Below are positions 1-5,922 of a stretch of DNA of 10,106 nucleotides, one piece after another (the first letter of the stretch is position 1; each line of letters opens with the position of its first letter). Source of the DNA: Prevotellaceae bacterium UBA5903 (GTDB lineage Bacteria > Bacteroidota > Bacteroidia > Bacteroidales > Bacteroidaceae); contig DJEH01000126.1 of assembly GCA_002431845.1 (NCBI GenBank), positions 1 through 10,106 of the forward strand, written 5' to 3'. The position numbers and the translations under genes are program-made. The notes beneath the pieces were generated by a model, which was given only the letters and a program-made list of their open reading frames with translations, had not been told where the DNA came from and did not search any database.

Positions 1-61
1 TCAATTAATGTAGGACATAATTATACAAAATAATTTTGAATACCTTCTTATCACCTTATTA

Positions 62-1480
62 TCATCTACGCTCAAGCAACACAACATTCTCAACGTGGTG
101 TGTTTGAGGGAACATATCTACAGGCTGCACAGCCATCACTTTGTAATCTTTGTTGAGCAATTGCAAATCGCGAGCCTGCGTTGCAGGGTTACAACTTACA
201 TAAACTATGCGTTGAGGTGCTGCAAAAAGAATGGTGTCTATAACATCGGTGTGCATACCAGCACGTGGGGGGTCGGTTATGATAACATCGGGGCGTCCAT
301 GCTCTGCTATAAAGTCTTGATTAAGAATGTCCTTCATATCTCCTGCATAGAACAGCGTATTATTCAAGTTGTTGAGCTTTGCATTAACCTTGGCATCTTC
401 TATAGCCTCGGGCACATATTCTATGCCTATTACCTGCTTGGCTTGATGGGCTACAAAGTTGGCAATCGTGCCAGTTCCGGTGTAAAGGTCGTACACGAGC
501 TCGTTGCCTGTAAGCTTTGCAAAATTGCGTGCAACCTTGTATAGTTCGTAGGCCTGTTCCGTGTTGGTTTGGTAAAAACTTTTAGGTCCTACCTTAAACT
601 TAAGGTCTTCCATGGTTTCGTATATAAAGTCTGTGCCATAGAATGTATGCACCTCAAGGTCGCCTATTGTGTCGTTACACTTTAGGTTGTTTACCCAAAG
701 TAAAGATGTAACTTCGGGGAATGTTTCGTGCACATAGTTTAGCACACTTTGAGCCTGTGCATGCTCTTCATCGTTGTGAATGCTAAACTGTATGAGCAAC
801 ATAACCTCGTGAGTTGCCGACGTGCGAATCATCATATTGCGCAAAACGCCATGACCACCTTTGATGTCATAAAACGAAATGTTGTTGTTCAATGCAAAAG
901 TCCTAATACCATTGCGTAGGCGATTGTTAATATCGTCCATCAAGTAACAACATTCAATATCAAGTATTTTATCGAATGCTCCAGGAATATGAAATCCTAC
1001 GGCATCCATCACATCAAACTTCTTGCCCGATGCAACTTCTTCTTGTGTTAGCCAGCGCTTGTTAGAGAAGCCAAATTCGAGTTTGTTGCGATAGTGCGTT
1101 TGGTGTTTACTGCCTAAAATAGGCATAAACTCAGGCAATTCAACCTTGCCAATACGGGTAAGATTATCATATATTTGCTTTTGCTTATATCGTATTTGTT
1201 CTTCATAAGGCAGACACTGCCACTTGCAACCACCACACACGCCAAAATGTTGGCAAAATGGTTTGCTGCGTTTGTCTGAATATTGATGAAACTTTATTAC
1301 CTCAGCCTCAGCATAACTATGCTTTTTGCGTTTAATTTGGAGGTCTACAACGTCGCCAGGTACTGCATAGGGCACGAATATTACAAGGTTATCAACCTTT
1401 GCTAAAGCTTTGCCTTCGGCTGCTACATCAGTAATAGTTATTTGTTCGAGTATGGGTAATGGTTTGCGTTTTCGAGCCAT
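62..1480 (-). CDS. rlmD: 23S rRNA (uracil-5-)-methyltransferase, RlmD/RumA type
   Basis: This enzyme transfers a methyl group from S-adenosylmethionine to carbon 5 of a uracil in 23S rRNA. The 472-residue protein starts with a TRAM-like RNA-binding region (about residues 12-65). Cysteines C76, C82 and C85, plus C178 further on, fit the 4Fe-4S ligands of RumA. The SAM-binding motif DLYTGTGT is at 331-338 and TDPPR at 402-406. The catalytic cysteine is C430 in YVSCNP, and E464 in HHVENV fits the general base. The start follows mutY by 39 bases and has no clear Shine-Dalgarno sequence. No terminator is visible after the stop, so the transcript may run past the left edge. The family call is firm. 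The exact target (U1939 as in RlmD, another 23S uracil, or tRNA as in TrmA) cannot be read from sequence, although the Fe-S cysteines favour a rRNA enzyme over TrmA. Confidence 0.93.
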   Translation of the reverse strand: MARKRKPLPILEQITITDVAAEGKALAKVDNLVIFVPYAVPGDVVDLQIKRKKHSYAEAEVIKFHQYSDKRSKPFCQHFGVCGGCKWQCLPYEEQIRYKQKQIYDNLTRIGKVELPEFMPILGSKHQTHYRNKLEFGFSNKRWLTQEEVASGKKFDVMDAVGFHIPGAFDKILDIECCYLMDDINNRLRNGIRTFALNNNISFYDIKGGHGVLRNMMIRTSATHEVMLLIQFSIHNDEEHAQAQSVLNYVHETFPEVTSLLWVNNLKCNDTIGDLEVHTFYGTDFIYETMEDLKFKVGPKSFYQTNTEQAYELYKVARNFAKLTGNELVYDLYTGTGTIANFVAHQAKQVIGIEYVPEAIEDAKVNAKLNNLNNTLFYAGDMKDILNQDFIAEHGRPDVIITDPPRAGMHTDVIDTILFAAPQRIVYVSCNPATQARDLQLLNKDYKVMAVQPVDMFPQTHHVENVVLLERR

Positions 1481-1519
1481 TATATAGTGAGTTTTATTGA
1501 TTGTTATGTATTTATTGTA

Positions 1520-2545
1520 TTACAATATTTTAGCCTTATGAAATAGTTGAGGAAAGGCATAACGATTGATGTTCTCCTCGCTAACAGCAGTATAACCTTG
1601 CGGTGTTGGCAGACAATCGGTAAGTGAATATTCATAAAAATCGGCATGAATTACTTGATGAGTCAGAACGTGTCTTACTCCAAGTTTTAAAGCATGCCAC
1701 ACCCCTTTAGCTGCTAACGATGTGATGAAAGCATTGTTCTGAATATCAGACATTGAGGGACTATGGTCGTATTCTTGCAGGTGAAATTGATATAAGCCTT
1801 TCCATATGTCATTATGATTGCGACGTTGTATCCATACGTTACCATTTACCTTTATTTTTATGAATACAAAGTAACGTTGCCTTACCTTTACCTTATGCTG
1901 CTTTATGGGCAAAAGGTTTATTTCGTTGGTTTGTAACGCGCTGCATGACTCGTTGAGTGGGCACTCTTCACAACAAGGACTGCTTGGGGTGCATTGCGTA
2001 GCTCCAAAATCCATTAATGCTTGGTTGTAGTCTGCAGCATTGTTTGTAGGCAGAAGTTCTGAAGCAAGTTCTGCAAATGTGCGTTTGCCTTGCGGCGTAT
2101 CAATAGGCGTTTTAATGCCAAAATATCTGCTCAACACACGATATACATTTCCATCTACCACAGCATGTGGCAGATGATAAGCAAACGAACTTATTGCTGC
2201 TGCCGTATATTCGCCCACACCTTTAAGTTTTAGAATTTCCTTGTATGTGTTAGGAAAGTGTCCTAACTCAACAACCTGCTTTGCAGCTGCATGCATATTA
2301 CGCGCTCTGCTGTAATACCCCAGTCCTTGCCACAGTTTAAGCACTTCGTCCTCGGTTGCACGAGCCAAGTCGGTAACAGTAGGAAAGGCTTTGATAAAAC
2401 GCAAATAATAGTCGTAGCCTTGCGCAATACGCGTTTGTTGCAAAATAATCTCCGATACCCATATACGATAAGGGTCGGAGATATTTCGCCATGGAAGGTC
2501 GCGCTTATGCGTTTCGTACCATGTCAAGATTGTTTCAGTAAACAT
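1520..2545 (-). CDS. mutY: A/G-specific adenine glycosylase MutY
   Basis: MutY removes adenine mispaired with 8-oxoguanine, starting base excision repair that prevents G:C to T:A mutations. The 341-residue protein has the expected order. The helical glycosylase core carries the catalytic glutamate E32 in WVSEIILQQTR. A helix-hairpin-helix follows around 104-123 (LKGVGEYTAAA, with the active-site-type tyrosine Y113). The catalytic aspartate is D131 in VDGNVYRVLSR. The 4Fe-4S loop is C185-x6-C192-x2-C195-x5-C201, exactly the MutY/Nth spacing. The remaining C-terminal part (about 215-341) is where MutY has its NUDIX-like 8-oxoG recognition domain. The length is normal and nothing is missing. The start lies 9 bases after the manC stop, so the two are almost certainly cotranscribed. 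Confidence 0.96.
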   Translation of the reverse strand: MFTETILTWYETHKRDLPWRNISDPYRIWVSEIILQQTRIAQGYDYYLRFIKAFPTVTDLARATEDEVLKLWQGLGYYSRARNMHAAAKQVVELGHFPNTYKEILKLKGVGEYTAAAISSFAYHLPHAVVDGNVYRVLSRYFGIKTPIDTPQGKRTFAELASELLPTNNAADYNQALMDFGATQCTPSSPCCEECPLNESCSALQTNEINLLPIKQHKVKVRQRYFVFIKIKVNGNVWIQRRNHNDIWKGLYQFHLQEYDHSPSMSDIQNNAFITSLAAKGVWHALKLGVRHVLTHQVIHADFYEYSLTDCLPTPQGYTAVSEENINRYAFPQLFHKAKIL

Positions 2546-2554
2546 TAAACTTTA

Positions 2555-3610
2555 TTAGTGGAAAAGTTTTATTCGTTGTTCTTCAGACAATTTGCAGATA
2601 AGCAATTTACCATCCTTTTCGGCTACCACGTAACCATCAAGCCCTTCTATCACCACTTCCTTTTTACCACATGCGTGAACAATGGTGTTGTATGTTTCAA
2701 AGAGCTTTATGTTATCGCCTATACACACATTGCCATAGTGATCTTTATCGCTTTGTTCGCGCAGAGAGTTCCATGTGCCCAAGTCGCTCCAAGCAAATGT
2801 GGCTGGGAACACATAGATTTCTTCGGCCTTCTCTAATATGGCATAGTCTACAGATATATCCTTGCATGAGCCATAAACTTCGTTTATCTTAGCTTTTTCG
2901 CTCGGAGTGTTGTAATCTGGCAATAGGTTTTCAAACACCTCTGATATCTGTGGTTCGTATACTCTAAAGGCATTGATTATGGTATTAACATTCCAAATAA
3001 ATATGCCCGAGTTCCACAAATAGTTAGGCTGTTTAATATACTCTTCAGCTATCTCTTGTGTAGGCTTTTCTTTAAATTCATCAACCGTAAAGATATTCTG
3101 CTTACGCGAAGAAGAATAGCTTAAATCGGCTTTGATGTAGCCATAACCCGTTTCGGGACGTGTTGGCTTCAGCCCGATTGTAACAATAGCATCTGTTTCG
3201 GCTGCATAAGATAACGAGTCGTCTATAGCCTCTTGAAAGGCTTGCGTATCGATTACCATGTGGTCTGCAGGCGATACTACTATATTGGCTTTAGGATTTA
3301 CGCTCTTTATTTTCCAACTTACATAGCAAATGCATGGGGCTGTGTTGCGACGACAAGGTTCGCACAATATGTTCGACTCTGGTATATCGGGCAATTGCTG
3401 CTTTACGATGTCACGATAGCTTTCACTCGTAACCACCCACATATTGTTGTTGGGAATGAGGCCTTTAAATCTATCAACCGTAAGTTGTATCAGTGTGCGT
3501 CCACAGTTCAAAATATCTAAGAACTGCTTTGGAAGAGTTTCGCTACTAATAGGCCAAAAACGGCTTCCCACTCCTCCCGCTAATATAACGAGGTAGTTAT
3601 TTGCATTCAT
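2555..3610 (-). CDS. manC: Mannose-1-phosphate guanylyltransferase (GDP-mannose pyrophosphorylase)
   Basis: This cytoplasmic enzyme makes GDP-mannose from mannose-1-phosphate and GTP. GDP-mannose is the donor for mannose, and after conversion for fucose or rhamnose-type sugars, in capsule, O-antigen and glycoproteins. The 351-residue protein opens with the nucleotidyltransferase signature LAGGVGSRFWP at 10-20, followed by LPKQF at 26-30 with the conserved lysine K28. The metal-binding-type aspartate D116 lies in SPADHMV. Further family motifs are GYGYIK at 155-160, FKEKP at 179-183 and NSGIF at 200-204. It is a single-domain form: the C-terminal phosphomannose isomerase cupin of the longer ManC/AlgA proteins (about 470 residues) is absent, so isomerisation needs a separate enzyme. 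The ATG is right at the start of the signature region, so no better start exists. It lies 48 bases after the DUF1573 gene. Confidence 0.93.
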   Translation of the reverse strand: MNANNYLVILAGGVGSRFWPISSETLPKQFLDILNCGRTLIQLTVDRFKGLIPNNNMWVVTSESYRDIVKQQLPDIPESNILCEPCRRNTAPCICYVSWKIKSVNPKANIVVSPADHMVIDTQAFQEAIDDSLSYAAETDAIVTIGLKPTRPETGYGYIKADLSYSSSRKQNIFTVDEFKEKPTQEIAEEYIKQPNYLWNSGIFIWNVNTIINAFRVYEPQISEVFENLLPDYNTPSEKAKINEVYGSCKDISVDYAILEKAEEIYVFPATFAWSDLGTWNSLREQSDKDHYGNVCIGDNIKLFETYNTIVHACGKKEVVIEGLDGYVVAEKDGKLLICKLSEEQRIKLFH

Positions 3611-3658
3611 ATATATAAATTTTTACTGAGAAAAGTTTGATAGAGAGAACATAGCCTC

Positions 3659-4036
3659 TTATTCATCTGTAAGCATATTGCCCTGAATAAATATTCTTAC
3701 GATTGAATTAGTTGCGTTTGAACGTACTGTAATTGGCTTTTTAAAGTAACCCTTAAACTTTCCCTTTCCGTTGTACGATACCTTTATTATGCCTTTGGCT
3801 CCTGGAGCTATAGGGTCTTTGGGAGGTGTAGCCACAGTACAACCACATGAGCCAAAGGCTTGCTGGATAACCAAAGGCTTGTCGCCCGTGTTGGTAAATA
3901 CAAACTCGGCTATCTGCACTTTGTCCTCCTTAAATGTGCCAAAGTTAATACTTGTTTTCTCAAACTTTATAACGGCTTGTGCCATGGCTGCGCTACAAAT
4001 AATAGCTACTACAATGAGTGAGAATAAACGTTTCAT
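3659..4036 (-). CDS. Exported DUF1573-domain protein
   Basis: This small exported protein belongs to the DUF1573 family, which is very common in Bacteroidetes; its role is unknown. I take the start at 4036 (MKRLFSLIVV), giving 125 residues with a standard signal peptide. The frame stays open to an ATG at 4105, but that would add 23 residues before the signal peptide and place the start inside a palindrome. Cleavage probably follows A19 (AMA then QAV). The mature part shows the DUF1573 pattern: FGTFKED at 32-38, VFTNTGDKPLVI at 46-57, the hallmark SCGCT at 63-67, and an IAPGAKGIIKVSYN strand region at 76-89. The family resembles immunoglobulin-like folds of the ASH/Hydin type. The two cysteines of SCGC are conserved in the family. 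It appears to be first in the leftward operon and has a long structured leader. Confidence 0.9.
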   Translation of the reverse strand: MKRLFSLIVVAIICSAAMAQAVIKFEKTSINFGTFKEDKVQIAEFVFTNTGDKPLVIQQAFGSCGCTVATPPKDPIAPGAKGIIKVSYNGKGKFKGYFKKPITVRSNATNSIVRIFIQGNMLTDE

Positions 4037-4073
4037 GTTTTTGTGTTTTGTTATTAACGTAAACATTTTGTTG

Positions 4074-4094
4074 GTGCTTTCTGTCCCAAAGCAC
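4074..4094. repeat. Inverted repeat D, hairpin with 7-bp stem
   Basis: GTGCTTT at 4074-4080 and AAAGCAC at 4088-4094 are exact reverse complements around a 7-base loop. A further pair, AACGT at 4056-4060 and ACGTT at 4095-4099, could extend it as an outer stem with a 13-base bulge on one side. On the minus strand this would be the last structure before the DUF1573 start, about 20 to 60 nucleotides upstream of the ATG. Confidence 0.6.
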
Positions 4095-4099
4095 ACGTT

Positions 4100-4117
4100 T
4101 ATCAATATGTATTGATA
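4100..4117. repeat. Inverted repeat C, near-perfect 18-base palindrome
   Basis: TATCAATA at 4100-4107 and TATTGATA at 4110-4117 are exact reverse complements separated by only two bases. The short centre suits a DNA operator for a dimeric regulator better than an RNA hairpin, although a 6-bp stem with a 6-base loop is possible. No regulator gene lies in the window. Confidence 0.55.
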
Positions 4118-4119
4118 TT

Positions 4120-4141
4120 ATTTTTATGTGGGCATAAAAAT
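4120..4141. repeat. Inverted repeat B, 9-bp stem and 4-base loop
   Basis: ATTTTTATG at 4120-4128 and CATAAAAAT at 4133-4141 are exact reverse complements around TGGG (CCCA on the minus strand). This is the longest stem in the intergenic region, though AT-rich. No T run follows it on the minus strand, so it does not look like a simple terminator in the DUF1573 direction. Confidence 0.6.
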
Positions 4142-4153
4142 TGTTCTTTCATC

Positions 4154-4170
4154 AGCTTGTTTTTCAAGCT
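4154..4170. repeat. Inverted repeat A, 6-bp stem and 5-base loop
   Basis: AGCTTG at 4154-4159 pairs with CAAGCT at 4165-4170 around TTTTT. A second copy of CAAGC at 4179-4183 could pair with the same left arm instead, giving two mutually exclusive hairpins. It would be the first structure in the DUF1573 transcript. Confidence 0.5.
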
Positions 4171-4204
4171 CTAATGTTCAAGCAATAGCTACACCCCTAT
4201 GCTG

Positions 4205-4212
4205 CAAAAATA
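4205..4212 (-). promoter_or_regulatory. Candidate -7 box for the DUF1573 operon
   Basis: On the minus strand this reads TATTTTTG, matching the Bacteroidetes -7 consensus TAnnTTTG. By the usual geometry transcription would start near 4201, giving a leader of about 165 nucleotides. I find no TTTG -33 element at the expected distance, so the call rests on one short motif. Confidence 0.4.
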
Positions 4213-4275
4213 CAAGTTAATATTTGAATAATAAAATTTTGCATAAACAAATGCTTTTTTTTCCTTATGTTTCTG

Positions 4276-4283
4276 TACTTTTG
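4276..4283 (+). promoter_or_regulatory. Candidate -7 box for ruvC
   Basis: TACTTTTG matches the Bacteroidetes -7 consensus TAnnTTTG and ends only four bases before the ruvC ATG. Transcription would begin at or within two bases of the start codon, so the mRNA would be leaderless or nearly so. No -33 TTTG lies at the expected distance; a T8 run occupies part of that stretch. Confidence 0.45.
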
Positions 4284-4287
4284 CAGT

Positions 4288-4860
4288 ATGACACGCACAG
4301 AAAAGATTATTCTTGGTATTGACCCTGGCACAAACGTTTTGGGCTATGGAGTTATTAAAATATATGGCAACAAGGTAACGATGGAGGCTATGGGGGTAAT
4401 AGACTTGAGAAAGTGCAAGGATGTTTACCTTAAGCTTGGTCGTATTTATGAGCGTGTTATAGGCATTATTGAATCTTTTAAGCCCGACGAACTGGCTATT
4501 GAAGCACCTTTCTTTGGAAAGAACGTACAAAGCATGCTTAAATTAGGAAGGGCACAAGGCGTGGCTATTGCTGCTGCCATTAGTCGTGAAATACCCATTC
4601 ACGAGTATGCACCTCTTAAAATCAAACAAGCCATAACGGGCAATGGGCAAGCAAGCAAAGAGCAAGTTGCAGCTATGCTAAAACGTATGTTGCGCATTTC
4701 AGACGATACGATGTTGCCCTTTTACGATGCTACCGATGCCTTAGGTGCTGCCTACTGCCATTACTTGCAAAGCGGCAAACCCGAAGGGGCTATAAAGGCT
4801 CCGCATTCGTGGGCTGCCTTTGTTAAGCAACACGCCGACAGAGTACGCACAAAGCAATAA
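4288..4860 (+). CDS. ruvC: Holliday junction endodeoxyribonuclease RuvC
   Basis: RuvC is the resolvase that cuts Holliday junctions symmetrically, working with the RuvAB branch migration complex in recombination and repair. I use the ATG at 4288, giving 190 residues, close to the family length. An in-frame ATG at 4267 would add seven residues and lies upstream of the likely promoter box. The four acidic catalytic residues are present: D12 in GIDPGTNVLGYG, E72 in LAIEAPFFGKNVQS, and D147 and D150 in YDATDALGAAYCH. The conserved K-Q-A-(I/V)-x-G-N-G-x-A-x-K-x-Q-V stretch is at about 113-127. The C-terminus after 165 is a basic extension. ruvA and ruvB are not in the window. The next gene follows after 57 bases on the same strand. 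Confidence 0.96.
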   Translation: MTRTEKIILGIDPGTNVLGYGVIKIYGNKVTMEAMGVIDLRKCKDVYLKLGRIYERVIGIIESFKPDELAIEAPFFGKNVQSMLKLGRAQGVAIAAAISREIPIHEYAPLKIKQAITGNGQASKEQVAAMLKRMLRISDDTMLPFYDATDALGAAYCHYLQSGKPEGAIKAPHSWAAFVKQHADRVRTKQ

Positions 4861-4903
4861 AGCACTCTTAGTATTCACCTAAAACCTCTAATTAGCTACA
4901 TAC

Positions 4904-4912
4904 TTTTTTTTT
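4904..4912 (+). repeat. Run of nine T before the start of the next gene
   Basis: Nine T follow TAC and precede GACTT and the ATG at 4918. Compared with TACTTTTG before ruvC, the block looks like a -7 box whose T stretch has been lengthened. Homopolymers of this length can change length by slippage. No convincing hairpin precedes it, so it is probably not a ruvC terminator. Confidence 0.4.
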
Positions 4913-4917
4913 GACTT

Positions 4918-5403
4918 ATGCGATATATTATATCATTACTCATTGCCATTGCATTTGCCACAACTACCGAAATAAAGTCGCAACAAGTGTACAACATGGT
5001 GCTTGATAATGCTACCCGCATTGTTAATTCGCCCGTAAGCAGTTTTACACAAACACAAATAGCACAATTCAAACGCACCGCCTTGGTGTATATGAAGAAA
5101 AAGGCTTTTGAAGAGACAGACTCTGTGCCTTCAGCCTTTCTTGATACCCAAGCATATTACCTTTCGGAGTACGTTACCCTCTTTTTCGACCAAATAGTAA
5201 AAACGAAAAAACTTAGTCCTGACAAACGAAGAGAGCGCATTGTACTTTTTATGGATGCCTCTGTTTCAAACCCAATGTTTGATGACAACGACCAAGAAAC
5301 TACAATGGCATACATTACCGAAGGAAATGAGCTAACACCTTTTTGTCTCAACACCGATTGGCAAAAGGCATACGCTGCTGTTGCTTCGCAACTCAAAAAA
5401 TAA
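4918..5403 (+). CDS. Exported protein of unknown function
   Basis: This encodes 161 residues that I cannot assign to a named family; it resembles conserved exported hypotheticals I recall from Bacteroidales. An N-terminal hydrophobic stretch (MRYIISLLIAIAFATTTEIKS) fits a signal peptide, probably cleaved before Q22. There is no lipobox cysteine and no later membrane segment, so a periplasmic location is likely. The mature part is mostly polar and probably helical. Recognisable patches are a YMKKKAF region near 58-64, SAFLDTQAYYLSEYV at 72-86, LFMDASVSNPMFDDND at 110-125 with an acidic cluster, and FCLNTDWQKAYAA at 142-154. There is a single mature cysteine, C143. The start is the only one that preserves the signal peptide. 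It lies 57 bases after ruvC, with a T9 run just upstream. Confidence 0.8.
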   Translation: MRYIISLLIAIAFATTTEIKSQQVYNMVLDNATRIVNSPVSSFTQTQIAQFKRTALVYMKKKAFEETDSVPSAFLDTQAYYLSEYVTLFFDQIVKTKKLSPDKRRERIVLFMDASVSNPMFDDNDQETTMAYITEGNELTPFCLNTDWQKAYAAVASQLKK

Positions 5404-5475
5404 CAACACACCGCCACGCTACGTGCTGGCTGAAACGAACGAACACATTATTAACCTAAATAAATAAATCACACC

Positions 5476-5796
5476 ATGCATGATATTCAACTTAACGAGA
5501 GTGGTACCCGCCACATGAACGTTACAGACAAAAATTTGGCTACGATACAAAAGTACCATTTGTTTGATGGACTTGTGACTTCTACTGGTTATGTAACCGA
5601 AAACGAGTTGGACAAACTCAAACTCAACGTGCGCTCGCTCATTGCTTCAAGTTCTGAAAACACTAAAGATTTGCTCGACCTTTGCATCGATGTTATCTAT
5701 CACGACAAAATGAAGGCTTTTGGCTTGAAAAACCTTATTGACGTGTATAAAGCTTGGGAAGCTACTCATGCTGAAACTTCTGAAACTGAAGAGTAA
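5476..5796 (+). CDS. Small soluble protein of unknown function
   Basis: This encodes 106 residues with no signal peptide, membrane segment or motif I recognise. It looks like a small cytoplasmic, mostly helical protein. Amphipathic stretches run through ENELDKLKLNVRSLIASS (about 42-60) and ENTKDLLDLCIDVIYHDKMKAFGLKNLIDVYKAWE (about 61-95), followed by an acidic tail rich in T, S and E. The start at 5476 is used; M14 at 5515 is a possible alternative and nothing upstream decides between them. Evidence that it is real: an open frame on the operon strand, sensible composition, and a strong terminator 35 bases after its stop. It lies 72 bases after the exported protein and is probably cotranscribed with it. 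Confidence 0.72.
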   Translation: MHDIQLNESGTRHMNVTDKNLATIQKYHLFDGLVTSTGYVTENELDKLKLNVRSLIASSSENTKDLLDLCIDVIYHDKMKAFGLKNLIDVYKAWEATHAETSETEE

Positions 5797-5830
5797 AGCA
5801 TTCTCTTCTGTTTCTGTTATGAAAGCTATT

Positions 5831-5860
5831 GCAACGAGTCTGTGCGCTCGTTGCTTTTTT
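5831..5860 (+). terminator. Rho-independent terminator ending the ruvC unit
   Basis: GCAACGAG at 5831-5838 and CTCGTTGC at 5847-5854 form a perfect 8-bp GC-containing stem with an 8-base loop, directly followed by six T. This is a textbook intrinsic terminator on the plus strand and separates the ruvC group from ygiQ. Confidence 0.9.
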
Positions 5861-5879
5861 AGTAAATATTCATTTATAT

Positions 5880-5919
5880 ACAACACTACCCTTCAATATT
5901 TAACCCAACAACACTACCC
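5880..5919 (+). repeat. 12-base direct repeat just upstream of ygiQ
   Basis: ACAACACTACCC occurs at 5880-5891 and again at 5908-5919, 28 bases apart start to start. Both copies are followed by AATAT (after three extra bases in the first copy). The second copy ends three bases before the ygiQ ATG, so the repeat lies in its promoter or leader. Confidence 0.6.
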
Positions 5920-5922
5920 AAT

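Larger units (their letters stand above)
4037..4287. promoter_or_regulatory. Divergent intergenic region with structured DUF1573 leader
   Basis: These 251 bases separate the leftward DUF1573 operon from rightward ruvC and hold no credible gene. They contain a promoter-like box for each direction (4205-4212 minus, 4276-4283 plus) and four inverted repeats between 4074 and 4170, listed separately. If the minus box is used, all four repeats lie in a leader of about 165 nucleotides. A run of eight T at 4255-4262 lies upstream of the ruvC box. I do not recognise a known riboswitch or leader family. Confidence 0.6.

Noticed and set aside
19..35. AATTAT / ATAATT hairpin after the rRNA methyltransferase stop, as a terminator
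   Set aside because: The stem is AT-only and no T run follows it on the minus strand.
95..544. Open frame of 149 residues on the plus strand
   Set aside because: It is antisense to the rRNA methyltransferase, with cysteine- and histidine-rich composition and no domain; a shadow frame.
4037..4105. N-terminal extension of the DUF1573 protein to the ATG at 4105
   Set aside because: It would put 23 residues before a normal signal peptide and the start within the palindrome; the ATG at 4036 is far better.
3771..4115. Open frame of 114 residues on the plus strand across the DUF1573 gene
   Set aside because: It is antisense to a gene with a clear signal peptide and the SCGC motif; nothing supports it as a protein.
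4241..4262. GCAT/ATGC hairpin followed by eight T, as a terminator
   Set aside because: The stem is only 4 bp and no plus-strand gene lies upstream to be terminated.
4189..4530. Open frame of 113 residues on the minus strand overlapping ruvC
   Set aside because: It overlaps the ruvC catalytic region antisense and has no recognisable features.
5863..5902. Inverted repeat TAAATATT / AATATTTA around the first ygiQ-leader repeat
   Set aside because: Eight AT-only bases with a 24-base spacer are likely by chance in this AT-rich stretch.
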